Shown one piece after another: positions 8,384-15,948 of a DNA stretch of 64,000 bases. The position numbers and the translations under genes are program-made. The stretch is taken from contig CALRNL020000005.1 of assembly GCA_943369525.1 (NCBI GenBank), positions 127,584 through 191,583 of the forward strand. The letters run 5' to 3'. Source of the stretch: BAIKAL-G1 sp943369525 (GTDB lineage Bacteria > Cyanobacteriota > Cyanobacteriia > PCC-6307 > Cyanobiaceae). Below the pieces are notes generated by a model that did not search any database, was not told the origin of the DNA, and saw nothing but the letters and a program-made list of their open reading frames with translations. Every line of letters begins with the position of its first letter. Position 1 is the stretch's first letter.

Positions 8384-8887
8384 ATGAAGGACCCCAACCC
8401 GTTATCGGCTCCGGTTTTGAGCCACCTCACCAGCTCCGGCGAAGTGCACATGGTGGATGTGGGGGATCGGCCCCAAACCCCAAGGGAGGCCGTGGCCGAG
8501 GGCTTCATCCGCATGGATCCGACCGTGTTGGCCCTGGTGCTGGAGGGCCGGGCCGCCAAGGGCGATGTGCTGGCCGTGGCCCGGGTGGCGGCCATCCAGG
8601 CCGCCAAGCGCACCTGGGAACTGATCCCCCTCTGCCATCCAATTGCCCTCAGCGGCGTGGGCGTGGTGATCGAGCCGGCCCCTGACGGCTCCGGCCTGCG
8701 CCTCCAGGCCTCAGCCCGCACCACCGGCGCCACCGGCGTGGAAATGGAGGCCCTCACGGCCGTGCAGGTGGGCCTGCTCACCCTCTACGACATGCTGAAA
8801 TCCGCCGATCCGGCCATGACGATCGGTCCGGTGAGGCTGCTCAGCAAAAGTGGCGGCCGCCATGGCGACTGGCGGCACGATGGCTGA
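8384..8887 (+). CDS. moaC: Cyclic pyranopterin monophosphate synthase MoaC
   Basis: With MoaA, MoaC converts GTP to cyclic pyranopterin monophosphate in the first stage of molybdenum cofactor synthesis. The 167-residue product has the family start (LSHLTSSGEVHMVDVGD), the active-site segment KRTWELIPLCHPI near residues 68-80, and VEMEALTAVQVGLLTLYDMLKS near the C-terminus. I chose the ATG at 8384; an upstream in-frame ATG pair near 8357 would add a few unconserved residues. The stop overlaps the start of moeA by eight bases if moeA begins at 8880, so the two are probably translationally coupled. It opens the molybdenum cofactor cluster that supplies the nitrate reductase downstream. Confidence 0.97.
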   Translation: MKDPNPLSAPVLSHLTSSGEVHMVDVGDRPQTPREAVAEGFIRMDPTVLALVLEGRAAKGDVLAVARVAAIQAAKRTWELIPLCHPIALSGVGVVIEPAPDGSGLRLQASARTTGATGVEMEALTAVQVGLLTLYDMLKSADPAMTIGPVRLLSKSGGRHGDWRHDG

Positions 8888-10118
8888 ACCCTTTGGCAAG
8901 GAGGGCTTGGCCCTCGAGCAGGCCCGGGCCCAGATTCTGGCGGCCCTCCAGCCCCTGGGGGGCAGCGAAACCCTGGCCCTAGGCGCCTGCCTCGGCCGCA
9001 TCAGCGCCGCGGCGGTGCTGGCCCGGGAGGCCGTGCCGGGCTTCCGCGCCTCAACCATGGATGGCTATGCCATCGCCGGAGGGGCGGTCCCCGCGCCTGG
9101 CACCAGCTGGAGCCTGGTGGGTGGGTCTGCCCCCGGGGCCCCCTATGGCGGCAGCCTTGGCCCGGGCCAGGCGATTCGCATCCTCACCGGGGCACCCCTG
9201 CCCGAAGGCTGCGGCAGGGTGCTGCCCCAGGAGTTGGTGGAGCTGGCCGGCGACGGCCTGCTGGTGCTGCGGCGCGAAAGCGGCGCCAACCCCTGGATTC
9301 GCCAACCCAACGAAGAGGCCGCCCCTGGCCAGGAGTTGCTGGCCGCCGGCCAACGCCTAGGACCAGCCGACCTGGGCCGGCTGGCCAGTTGCGGCCTCGA
9401 TGCCATCGCCGTGACGCGGCGGCCGCGCCTGGGCCTGCTGATCAGCGGCGATGAACTGCTGCCGCCGGGCGTCCCCCGCGGCCCGGGCCAGATCTGGGAC
9501 AGCAACGGCACCTTGGTGGAGGCGTTGCTGGAGCGCCTGGGGTACCCGGTGGCAATACAACGGGTGGTGGCCGATCAGCCGGATCGGTTGCGCCAAGCCC
9601 TGCTGGAGCTAGCCCAGGGCTGCGATGCGGTGATCAGCACCGGCGGCGTCTCGGTGGGCGACAAGGACCGGATCCGGCCCCTGGTGGCGGAGCTGGGATC
9701 GGTGAATTTCTGGAAGCTGCATCTCAAGCCCGGCAGGCCGTTTGCCTGGGGCGAAGTGGCGGGCAAACCCTTCTTCGGCCTGCCGGGTAATCCCGTGGCG
9801 GCGGCCGTCACCGCCCTGCAGCTGGTCTGGCCCGCCCTGCAACAGCTTGAAGGCGGCCAGGTGCACCTGCTGCCGCGGCTGCGGGTGCGGCTGGAGGCGC
9901 CCCTGCGGCGGGGGGGTGGCCGCCCCGAACTGGCCCGGGCCGAGCTGGTAATTAGCACCCAGGGCGAGTTATGGGCCCGGGTCAGCGGCTCCCAGGCCTC
10001 CGCCCGCATCGGCTCCTTGCAGGGGGCCGACCTGCTGCTGGAGATCCCGGCCGAGCTGGACTCCCTCGAGGCGGGCCAGGAGCTCTGGGCCCAACTGCTG
10101 CGCCTGCCGATCCTCTAA
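8880..10118 (+). CDS. moeA: Molybdopterin molybdenumtransferase MoeA
   Basis: MoeA inserts molybdate into adenylated molybdopterin, the final common step of cofactor synthesis. The protein has the MoeA N-terminal domain with FRASTMDGYAIAG near residue 50, the ILTGAPLPEG stretch, the MoCF-like central domain with GLLISGDELLPPG, ISTGGVSVGDKD and KPFFGLPGNPVAA, and the C-terminal beta domain. I chose the ATG at 8880 (412 residues); ATGs at 8850 and 8862 are also in frame but lie deeper inside moaC. The gene converges on moaE. Length and motifs match the family throughout. Confidence 0.95.
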   Translation: MAEPFGKEGLALEQARAQILAALQPLGGSETLALGACLGRISAAAVLAREAVPGFRASTMDGYAIAGGAVPAPGTSWSLVGGSAPGAPYGGSLGPGQAIRILTGAPLPEGCGRVLPQELVELAGDGLLVLRRESGANPWIRQPNEEAAPGQELLAAGQRLGPADLGRLASCGLDAIAVTRRPRLGLLISGDELLPPGVPRGPGQIWDSNGTLVEALLERLGYPVAIQRVVADQPDRLRQALLELAQGCDAVISTGGVSVGDKDRIRPLVAELGSVNFWKLHLKPGRPFAWGEVAGKPFFGLPGNPVAAAVTALQLVWPALQQLEGGQVHLLPRLRVRLEAPLRRGGGRPELARAELVISTQGELWARVSGSQASARIGSLQGADLLLEIPAELDSLEAGQELWAQLLRLPIL

Positions 10119-10176
10119 GGGGCGTCCAGCCGTGGTGCAGGCCCGGCCCAGGCCTGGTCTTCCCCTGGCCCGGCAC

Positions 10177-10617
10177 TCAGAGGGGCGTATTCCCTGTGAT
10201 CCAGGTGCCCTCGCCGCCACTCCATTCCCGCTTCCAGAAGGGGGCCTCGTGCTTCAGCGCTTCGAGCAGCTCCTGGCAGCAGCGTTGGGCGGGGCCGCGC
10301 CGATCGGCGGCCACGGCCACCAGCACGATGGCCTCCCCCGGCAGCACCCGGCCAATGCGATGGTCCACCAGCACGGCTTCCACCCCGTGGCGCCCCCCGC
10401 AATCCGCCGCCAGCCGCTCCAGCTGGCGCTCGGTCATGCCGGGATAGTGCTCCAGCTCTAGGGCCTCCAGGGGTTGGCCGCTGGCGCTGGTGGCCCGCAC
10501 CCGACCGATGAAGTGGGCCGCCGCCGAGGCGCTGCCGGGGCCCTGGCGCTCCCAGGCGGCCAGGCTGGCGAGGGGATCGAAGCGGGCCGGGTGCAGCCGC
10601 ACCTGCAGGAGAGTCAT
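10177..10617 (-). CDS. moaE: Molybdopterin synthase catalytic subunit MoaE
   Basis: MoaE forms the molybdopterin synthase heterotetramer with MoaD and transfers sulfur to cyclic pyranopterin monophosphate. The 146-residue product shows AAHFIGRVR near residue 35, the LELEHYPGM stretch, VLVDHRIGRVLPGE, and the C-terminal LKHEAPFWKRE segment with the catalytic lysine region. It lies immediately downstream of moaD on the same strand (5 bases between them) in the usual D-E order, so the two subunits are probably made together. The last residues (GEGTWITGN) are typical of the family. It is convergent with moeA. Confidence 0.95.
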   Translation of the reverse strand: MTLLQVRLHPARFDPLASLAAWERQGPGSASAAAHFIGRVRATSASGQPLEALELEHYPGMTERQLERLAADCGGRHGVEAVLVDHRIGRVLPGEAIVLVAVAADRRGPAQRCCQELLEALKHEAPFWKREWSGGEGTWITGNTPL

Positions 10618-10622
10618 GGCCC

Positions 10623-10901
10623 TCAGCCTCCACTGATCGCAGGCAGATAGGCCACCTCATCGCCATCGCCAAGGGGCTGATCTTGCTCAGCAAAACATTG
10701 GTTCACCGCCACCCGCACGGACCGGGGGAGGGGGCCATCGGCCAAGGACGCCCCCGGCTGAACCCCAACCTGATCGATCTGCAGGATCTGCCAGAGCCGT
10801 TGGGGGGTGGCGGCGGGCCCGGCCGCCAGGGTGACCATGCGCTCACCCCAGCCGGCTTGCTCGCGCAGGCCAGCGAACACTTTCACCGTCAGCCTGATCA
10901 C
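10623..10901 (-). CDS. moaD: Molybdopterin synthase sulfur carrier subunit MoaD
   Basis: MoaD is a small ubiquitin-like protein whose C-terminal glycine becomes a thiocarboxylate that donates sulfur in molybdopterin synthase. The product ends in AISGG, the required double glycine, after a beta-grasp-like sequence with VKVFAGLREQAG and LGDGDEVAYLPA. I prefer a GTG start at 10901 (92 residues), because GAGGGGG lies just upstream and the beta-grasp fold begins there. An ATG at 10940 would add 13 unconserved residues and has no ribosome binding site that I can see. It precedes moaE and is divergent from moaB. Confidence 0.88.
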   Translation of the reverse strand: MIRLTVKVFAGLREQAGWGERMVTLAAGPAATPQRLWQILQIDQVGVQPGASLADGPLPRSVRVAVNQCFAEQDQPLGDGDEVAYLPAISGG

Positions 10902-10951
10902 AGGCCCCCTCGATTCCAGGCCAGGGACTGGGTCAACCATGGGGCCTGGTA

Positions 10952-10971
10952 GTAAGCCGTAAGCCGTTTAC
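10952..10971. promoter_or_regulatory. Tandem GTAAGCC repeat between divergent moaD and moaB
   Basis: Two adjacent copies of GTAAGCC (10952-10958 and 10959-10965) run into GTTTAC, so the second copy with its neighbour reads GTAAGCCGTTTAC, an imperfect palindrome. It lies in the divergent moaD/moaB gap and is followed by an A-run. It does not have the N8 spacing of an NtcA site. A regulatory role is a guess. Confidence 0.25.
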
Positions 10972-11003
10972 TCTAAAAAAATTGAGCCAGGGCCTGTCGG
11001 TTC

Positions 11004-11504
11004 ATGAGTCTTGCCATTGCCCTGCTGACCGTCTCCGATACGCGCACCCTGGCGGATGATCGCAGCGGCGAAGCCCTCCAAGACCGTCTAAGCGCAGCAG
11101 GCCACCGGCTCGTCGATCGGGCCCTGGTGCCGGATGACCGCTACCGCATCCGTGCCGCCATCAGCCAATGGATCGCCGATCCCGCCGTCCAGGTGGTGAT
11201 CAGCTCCGGGGGCACGGGCCTCACCGGCCGGGATGGCACCCCGGAAGCGGTGGCGCCCCTGCTCGACAAAACAATTGAGGGCTTTGGTGAGCTCTTTCGG
11301 GTGCTCTCCTTTGAAACGATCGGCACCAGCAGCCTGCAGAGCCGCTGCCTGGCGGGGGTAGCCAATGGCACGGTGATCTTCGTGTTGCCCGGGTCCCTCG
11401 ATGCGGTGCAAACCGCCTGGGATCGCCTGATTGCCGCCCAGCTCGACGCCACCACCAAACCTTGCAATCTGGTGCAATTGCTACCCAGGCTCCTGGAGAC
11501 ATGA
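11004..11504 (+). CDS. moaB: Molybdopterin adenylyltransferase-type protein MoaB/MogA
   Basis: This 166-residue MoCF-domain protein belongs to the family that adenylates molybdopterin before molybdate insertion. It has LTVSDTRTLADDRSG at the N-terminus, the strongly conserved SSGGTGLTGRDGTPEA near residues 67-82, FRVLSFETIGTSS, and LPGSLDAVQTAWD near the end. MoaB and MogA share these motifs; the short length and lack of a C-terminal extension fit MoaB. It is a single forward gene between two reverse-strand groups (moaED and moaA-mobA) and converges with moaA across an imperfect hairpin. The family is certain, the exact subtype less so. Confidence 0.92.
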   Translation: MSLAIALLTVSDTRTLADDRSGEALQDRLSAAGHRLVDRALVPDDRYRIRAAISQWIADPAVQVVISSGGTGLTGRDGTPEAVAPLLDKTIEGFGELFRVLSFETIGTSSLQSRCLAGVANGTVIFVLPGSLDAVQTAWDRLIAAQLDATTKPCNLVQLLPRLLET

Positions 11505-11518
11505 AAGCGAACGATATA

Positions 11519-11564
11519 GTTTGGCCTGATTCCGGGTATAAACCAAAAATCAGCAGGCCTAAAC
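11519..11564. terminator. Imperfect hairpin between convergent moaB and moaA
   Basis: GTTTGGCCTGATT on the left can pair with AATCAG, GGCC and AAAC on the right, with a small bulge. It lies 15 bases after the moaB stop and about 25 bases from the moaA stop. No long T-run follows in either direction, so a role as a shared terminator rests mainly on its position. Confidence 0.35.
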
Positions 11565-11589
11565 CAAGGCAGGATCATCCCATGCAGAG

Positions 11590-12636
11590 TTATCCGCCCA
11601 AATAGGCCATTTCGGCTGCCGATCGTACGGTGCCTGAGCCATCCATTTGGCGCTCCTCGCTATAACGATCCTGCCGCTGGCGCCAGAGCCGCTCCAGGGC
11701 CCTGCTGAGGCCGCTTGGATTCGGCTCTGGCCGCAGCCAGGGGCGCAGGTCCGTTCCTTGGGAGGCGAACAGGCAGGTGTAGGCCTGGCCATCGGCCGTG
11801 ATCCGCAAGCGATTGCAATCCCCGCAGAAGGGGGCACTGATCGAGGCCACCACCGCCAGGTGCCCCTGGCCATCGCCATAGCGCCAACGCTGGGCCGTGC
11901 CCTGGGGCGCCCTGCCCAGGGGCTCCAGGGGCCAGCGTTGGCCAACCCGCTGAACCATCTCGGCGGCCGGCATCACATCGGCCGGGCTCCAGCCATTGCG
12001 CGTGCCCACGTCCATGGCCTCAATCAGGCGCAGTTCCACCCCCTGCTGGCGGGCCAGCTGGGCCAGGGGCAGCAGCTGGTCGTCATTGCGGCCGCGCACA
12101 ACCACGGCGTTGAGCTTGAGGGCCCCGCAAGCCGGATCGAAACCCGCTGCCTTGGCATGGTCGATCGCCGCCAGAATCCGCTTGAGGGCCTCAGCCCCCC
12201 TGGCCCCATCCCCCAACCCGGCCATCTGGGCCACGCTGGCGGCGGTGGTGCCATCGAGGCTGAGGGTGAGCCGGTCCAGCCCTGCTTGCCTGAGGGCCTG
12301 GGCCCGGGCCAGGTCCAGCAGGCTGCCGTTGCTGGTGAGGGCGATCTCGCCCAGCCCTTGCTGGCGTAGGGGCTGGGCGGCCTCGACCAGCTCCTCCAAC
12401 TGGCGATTGAGCAGGGGCTCCCCGCCCGTGAGGCGCAAGCTGGTGACCCCCAGGCCCACGGCGGCCCCCACCACCGCAAGCCGTTCCTTCAGGGTCAAGA
12501 GGCCCTCGGGCTCCTGGCCATCGGGCAGGCAATAGGGACAGGAAAAATTGCAGCGGGCTGTCAAAGACAGGCGCAAAACCCCGAGGGGCCGCTGGTGTTG
12601 ATCGAGGGATCGATCGGGCTGCAGGGAAGGAGTCAT
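11590..12636 (-). CDS. moaA: GTP 3',8-cyclase MoaA (radical SAM)
   Basis: MoaA is a radical S-adenosylmethionine enzyme that rearranges GTP in the first committed step of molybdenum cofactor synthesis. The 348-residue product has the radical SAM cluster motif CNFSCPYC near residue 29, LRLTGGEPLL near residue 66, and the second 4Fe-4S binding region CGDCNRLRITADG with a third cysteine in AYTC. It ends in GG, which is important in this family. Downstream residues (MDGSGTVRSAAEMAYLGG) replace the more usual ending but keep the glycines. It lies downstream of mobA on the same strand, with a 191-base gap. Confidence 0.96.
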   Translation of the reverse strand: MTPSLQPDRSLDQHQRPLGVLRLSLTARCNFSCPYCLPDGQEPEGLLTLKERLAVVGAAVGLGVTSLRLTGGEPLLNRQLEELVEAAQPLRQQGLGEIALTSNGSLLDLARAQALRQAGLDRLTLSLDGTTAASVAQMAGLGDGARGAEALKRILAAIDHAKAAGFDPACGALKLNAVVVRGRNDDQLLPLAQLARQQGVELRLIEAMDVGTRNGWSPADVMPAAEMVQRVGQRWPLEPLGRAPQGTAQRWRYGDGQGHLAVVASISAPFCGDCNRLRITADGQAYTCLFASQGTDLRPWLRPEPNPSGLSRALERLWRQRQDRYSEERQMDGSGTVRSAAEMAYLGG

Positions 12637-12797
12637 GCTGGCGGCAAATCTAATCGATTGCGGGGGCTAAATAAATCCCTTGAAAAGCCTGCAATAGCAT
12701 CACTAGGCAGCCTGACCAAACAGCTCGGCGTAACAACTTGCCGGGCCAGCCAATCCATCCGAAAACTTTCATTCAAGCAACATCACCAACACTAAAA

Positions 12798-12811
12798 CCA
12801 TTTATAAATGG
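12798..12811. promoter_or_regulatory. 14-bp perfect palindrome between mobA and moaA
   Basis: CCATTTATAAATGG is perfectly self-complementary. It lies 17 bases past the mobA stop and about 160 bases upstream of moaA, in a locally AT-rich gap (12637-12827). It could be an operator for moaA; there is nothing else recognisable in the gap. Confidence 0.3.
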
Positions 12812-12827
12812 CAAATCCTTGTCGAGA

Positions 12828-13472
12828 TCACTCCCATTCCTCCCCTCCCAGGGCTCCCCACACCATCCCTTGGCCCAGCGTTGCGCAATCGGCCGGGTGA
12901 TTGCAATTCCTCAATTGATCGGCAGGCAGCAGAATCTGGTGAGCCCGCTCCTGCTCAAGCCAGGTAAGCAGGCGCCGTTCACCAGTGCCGAGGACGCGGA
13001 GCAGGCCCCTGCGGCGTTGGGCCGTGGCGGGATAGATCCCGAGTAAGGGCTGGGAGCGATGCCCGTCGTGGGCAACCACGATGTCCGGGTACTCCGCAGC
13101 GGCCTGCACCAGTTCGCGCAGCGACGACGGGCCCAACCAAGGCATGTCGACGGGGCACAGCAACAGTTGGCAGCCGGGGTGGAGTTCCAACAGGTGTTGA
13201 AGGGCGACCAAGGGTCCCTGCTGGGGCGCTGGCTCGGCGACTGGCTGGACCCGCAGGCAGCCCTGCTGGTTTAGCCCTGCCGCCAGTTCCCAGTGGCGCC
13301 CGTGGGGGGTCAACAGGGTCACGGGCTCCCCCAGGCTGGCCAGCAGCCGCAATTGGCGCTCCAACCAGCTGCCCCCCTCGGGATGGGGCAACAGGGCCTT
13401 GTCCTGGCCCATGCGCCGGCTTTGGCCGCCACTGAGCAGGCAGGGCTTGAGGGGCCTGGTCGGGATCGACAT
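12828..13472 (-). CDS. mobA: Molybdenum cofactor guanylyltransferase MobA
   Basis: MobA transfers GMP to molybdenum cofactor, giving the dinucleotide form used by bacterial DMSO-reductase-family enzymes such as the NarB encoded next to it. The product has the nucleotidyltransferase signature LLSGGQSRRMGQDKALL at residues 12-28, GPLVALQHLL in the middle, and CPVDMPWLGP, containing the metal-binding Asp. I chose the ATG at 13472 (214 residues) because the signature then sits at the usual distance; an ATG at 13577 adds unconserved sequence. It is divergent from narB, so the 168-base gap between them probably holds both promoters. Confidence 0.93.
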   Translation of the reverse strand: MSIPTRPLKPCLLSGGQSRRMGQDKALLPHPEGGSWLERQLRLLASLGEPVTLLTPHGRHWELAAGLNQQGCLRVQPVAEPAPQQGPLVALQHLLELHPGCQLLLCPVDMPWLGPSSLRELVQAAAEYPDIVVAHDGHRSQPLLGIYPATAQRRRGLLRVLGTGERRLLTWLEQERAHQILLPADQLRNCNHPADCATLGQGMVWGALGGEEWE

Positions 13473-13560
13473 CAAGGGCGTTGGACCATCTGCCGACCCA
13501 AAGCTGCAGCGGGACTGGATTGCCTGCCTTGACCTTCGGTCGCCGGCAGTCGGTTGCTTG

Positions 13561-13603
13561 GTGGCAACCGCTACCAATCGCCCGATGGTGGCCTTGATCG
13601 AAT
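13561..13603 (+). promoter_or_regulatory. Candidate NtcA-activated promoter of narB
   Basis: GTG-N8-TAC (13561-13574) differs by one base from the NtcA consensus GTA-N8-TAC. Exactly 23 bases later comes a -10-like hexamer, TCGAAT (13598-13603). This is the geometry of class II NtcA promoters and would place the transcription start near 13610, 30 bases before the narB ATG. The N8 overlaps the right arm of a CGGTTGC/GCAACCG inverted repeat (13551-13570). Read on the other strand, the site could also serve mobA. Confidence 0.55.
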
Positions 13604-13639
13604 GGCTCCCTCCTGCCCCGGCCCCCGGCCGCCACCCCG

Positions 13640-15910
13640 ATGCCGCCGGTCGCCGACTCCGACTCCGACTCCGACTCAGGCCCTGGCCCTGACCCAGGCC
13701 CTGGCCCTGCCAACGCCACCGCCGCTGCCACAGCCACCACCGCCCCCGGGGGCCTAGCAGGGCCCGCCCGGGCCCAGTGTCCCTATTGCGGCGTGGGTTG
13801 CGGCCTGGAACTCAAACCCGGCGATCCGGCCCCGGAGCCCGGGCCAAGCAGCTGGAGCGTGCGCGGCGATCGCCAGCATCCCTCCTCCCTGGGCCAGGTG
13901 TGCATCAAGGGGGCCACGGTGGCCGAAACCCTCGACCACAACCGCCTGGTCCAACCCCAATGGCGCGAGAGCCGCGACCAACCCTTTCGCCCGATCGATT
14001 GGGAGCAGGCCTTCGCAATTCTGATCAACCAGATACAACAAACCCTGGCCAAGCTGGGCCCCACGGGCCTGGCCATGTATGGGTCAGGCCAGTTTCTCAC
14101 CGAGGATTACTACGTCGCCAACAAGCTATTTAAGGGAGCGCTCGGTAGCAACAACTTCGATGCCAATTCACGCCTCTGCATGAGTTCGGCCGTGGCGGGA
14201 TACGCCCGCAGCCTGGGCTCCGATGGCCCGCCTTGCTGTTACGACGATCTCGATTTAGCCGATCTGGTGCTGTTGATCGGCACCAATACGGCCGACTGCC
14301 ATCCGGTGCTGTTTCAGCGCCTACTCAAACGCAAGCGCAAGGCCAAGGGGGCCCTGCAGATCGTCGTGGTCGATCCCCGCGCCACCGCCACCAGCGACGC
14401 GGCGGACCTGCACCTGGCGATTCGTCCCGGCACCGACCTGGTCTTGCTCCATGGCATCGGCCATCTGCTCTTGGGCCAGGGGGCGATCGATCACGCCTTC
14501 GTTGATCGGCACACGCAAGGCTTTGCAGCCCTGGAATCGCTTTGGCAGGCCTGGACGCCGCAGCGGGTCTGCGCCCTCTGTGGCATTTCGAGCGCCCAAC
14601 TGGAGCACCTGGCCCAGCTTTGGGCCCGCAGCCAGGCCGTGCTCAGCCTCTGGTCGATGGGGGTAAACCAGAGCCGCGAAGGCACCGCCACCGTGGGCGG
14701 CATCATCAACCTGCACCTGGTCAGCGGCCAGATCTCCCGCCCGGGGGCCGGGCCCTTTTCCCTCACCGGCCAGCCCAACGCCATGGGCGGCCGCGAGGCA
14801 GGCGGCCTGGCCCAGCTGCTGCCGGGCTATCGCGCCATCGCCAACCCGGCAGACCGGGCCGATGTGGAGCGCCACTGGGGCTTTGCCCCCGGGGCGATTG
14901 CGGCCGAGCCGGGGCTGGCGGTGTGGCAACAGGTGGAGGCGATGGAGCGGGGCGAGCTCGGCCTCTGGTGGGTGGCGGCCACCAACCCGCTGGTTAGCCT
15001 GCCCTGGCTGGATCGGGTGCGGGCCGCCGCCCAAAACTGCCCCCTGGTGGTGCTCAGCGAGGCCTACGCCGGCACGGAGACGGCGGCGGTGGCCCACCTG
15101 CTGTTGCCGGCGGCCCAATGGAGTGAAAAGGCGGGGGTGATGACCAATTCCGAGCGGCGCGTCACCCTCTGCCCCGCCTTTCGCCAGCCCCCCGGGGAAG
15201 CCCGCGGCGACTGGGAGATCTTTGCCGAGCTGGGCCGGCGATTGGGCTTTGTCAGCCAGTTCAGTTTCGACTCGGCGGCGGCCGTGTGGCAGGAGTTCAG
15301 CACCCTCACCGCAGGCAGAGTCTGCGATTTAAGCGGCCTCAGCCATGGCCTCCTGGCCGAACACGGACCCCAGCAGTGGCCCTTTCCCCAGGGCTGCGCC
15401 CCGGGCGCCGGCCAAGCGCGGCTCTATGGCGATTGCCGCTTTCCAACCCCCTCGGGCAAGGCCAAGCTGATCGCCGAGCAGCCCCTGGGCCTGGCCGAAC
15501 CACCGTGCGACCAATTCCCCCTGGTGCTCACGGTGGGCCGCTACCTGGGCCATTGGCACACCATGACCCGCACGGCCCAGGTCGAACGCATCCAGCAGCG
15601 GCACCCGGTGCCCCTGCTGGAAGTGAATCCCGCCGACGCCGAACGCCATGGCCTGGTCGATGGCGCCCTCGGCCAGGTGCGCTCCCGCCGCGGGGCGGTG
15701 GCGGCCCAGGTGCAGGTCACCGATCGAATCCGGCCCGGCACGGTGTTTTTGCCGATGCATTGGGGCGCCAGCCAGGAGTTGGCCTGCGAGGCCAATCGCC
15801 TCATGCATGAACTCGGCTGTCCAATCTCAAAACAACCGGAACTCAAGGCTGCGGCCGTAACCCTGGAACCCATAACCAGGGAGCCCGTAACCCGGGAACC
15901 CGTGATCTAA
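13640..15910 (+). CDS. narB: Ferredoxin-nitrate reductase NarB
   Basis: NarB reduces nitrate to nitrite with electrons from ferredoxin and is cytoplasmic in cyanobacteria. The 756-residue protein has the 4Fe-4S motif CPYCGVGCGLEL with the fourth cysteine in LGQVCIKG, the molybdopterin oxidoreductase domain (SGQFLTEDYYVANKL, NANSRLCMSS with YARSLGSDGPP, SLWSMGVNQSREGT, GQPNAMGGREAGG), and the C-terminal dinucleotide-binding domain with PLVLTVGRYLGHWHTMTRT. Two oddities are the ends: residues about 5-40 are low complexity (an Asp-Ser run, then Gly-Pro-Asp repeats), and the C-terminus is three copies of a five-residue repeat. Neither is catalytic. Molybdenum cofactor genes lie upstream and the nitrate transporter downstream. 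Confidence 0.97.
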   Translation: MPPVADSDSDSDSGPGPDPGPGPANATAAATATTAPGGLAGPARAQCPYCGVGCGLELKPGDPAPEPGPSSWSVRGDRQHPSSLGQVCIKGATVAETLDHNRLVQPQWRESRDQPFRPIDWEQAFAILINQIQQTLAKLGPTGLAMYGSGQFLTEDYYVANKLFKGALGSNNFDANSRLCMSSAVAGYARSLGSDGPPCCYDDLDLADLVLLIGTNTADCHPVLFQRLLKRKRKAKGALQIVVVDPRATATSDAADLHLAIRPGTDLVLLHGIGHLLLGQGAIDHAFVDRHTQGFAALESLWQAWTPQRVCALCGISSAQLEHLAQLWARSQAVLSLWSMGVNQSREGTATVGGIINLHLVSGQISRPGAGPFSLTGQPNAMGGREAGGLAQLLPGYRAIANPADRADVERHWGFAPGAIAAEPGLAVWQQVEAMERGELGLWWVAATNPLVSLPWLDRVRAAAQNCPLVVLSEAYAGTETAAVAHLLLPAAQWSEKAGVMTNSERRVTLCPAFRQPPGEARGDWEIFAELGRRLGFVSQFSFDSAAAVWQEFSTLTAGRVCDLSGLSHGLLAEHGPQQWPFPQGCAPGAGQARLYGDCRFPTPSGKAKLIAEQPLGLAEPPCDQFPLVLTVGRYLGHWHTMTRTAQVERIQQRHPVPLLEVNPADAERHGLVDGALGQVRSRRGAVAAQVQVTDRIRPGTVFLPMHWGASQELACEANRLMHELGCPISKQPELKAAAVTLEPITREPVTREPVI
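13655..13712 (+). repeat. Hexamer microsatellite in the narB 5' coding region
   Basis: Four tandem GACTC(C/A) hexamers (13655-13678) are followed by five GGCCCT-like hexamers (from 13679). Because the unit is six bases, changes in copy number keep the reading frame and only alter the length of the Asp-Ser and Gly-Pro tract at the NarB N-terminus. Confidence 0.85.
15857..15901 (+). repeat. Three tandem 15-bp repeats at the narB 3' end
   Basis: Three 15-base units, starting at 15857, 15872 and 15887, differ at a few positions (gtaaccctggaaccc, then variants). They encode VTLEP, ITREP and VTREP just before the final Val-Ile and stop. The in-frame unit length suggests an expandable tail without effect on the catalytic core. 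Confidence 0.85.
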
Positions 15911-15948
15911 ACAGCCCCAACCCAGGCAGCCCTGGCCGAAACGGACCT

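Noticed and set aside
10952..10971. NtcA site in the moaD-moaB gap
   Set aside because: The GTA and TAC halves do not have N8 spacing; only a tandem repeat and an imperfect palindrome remain.
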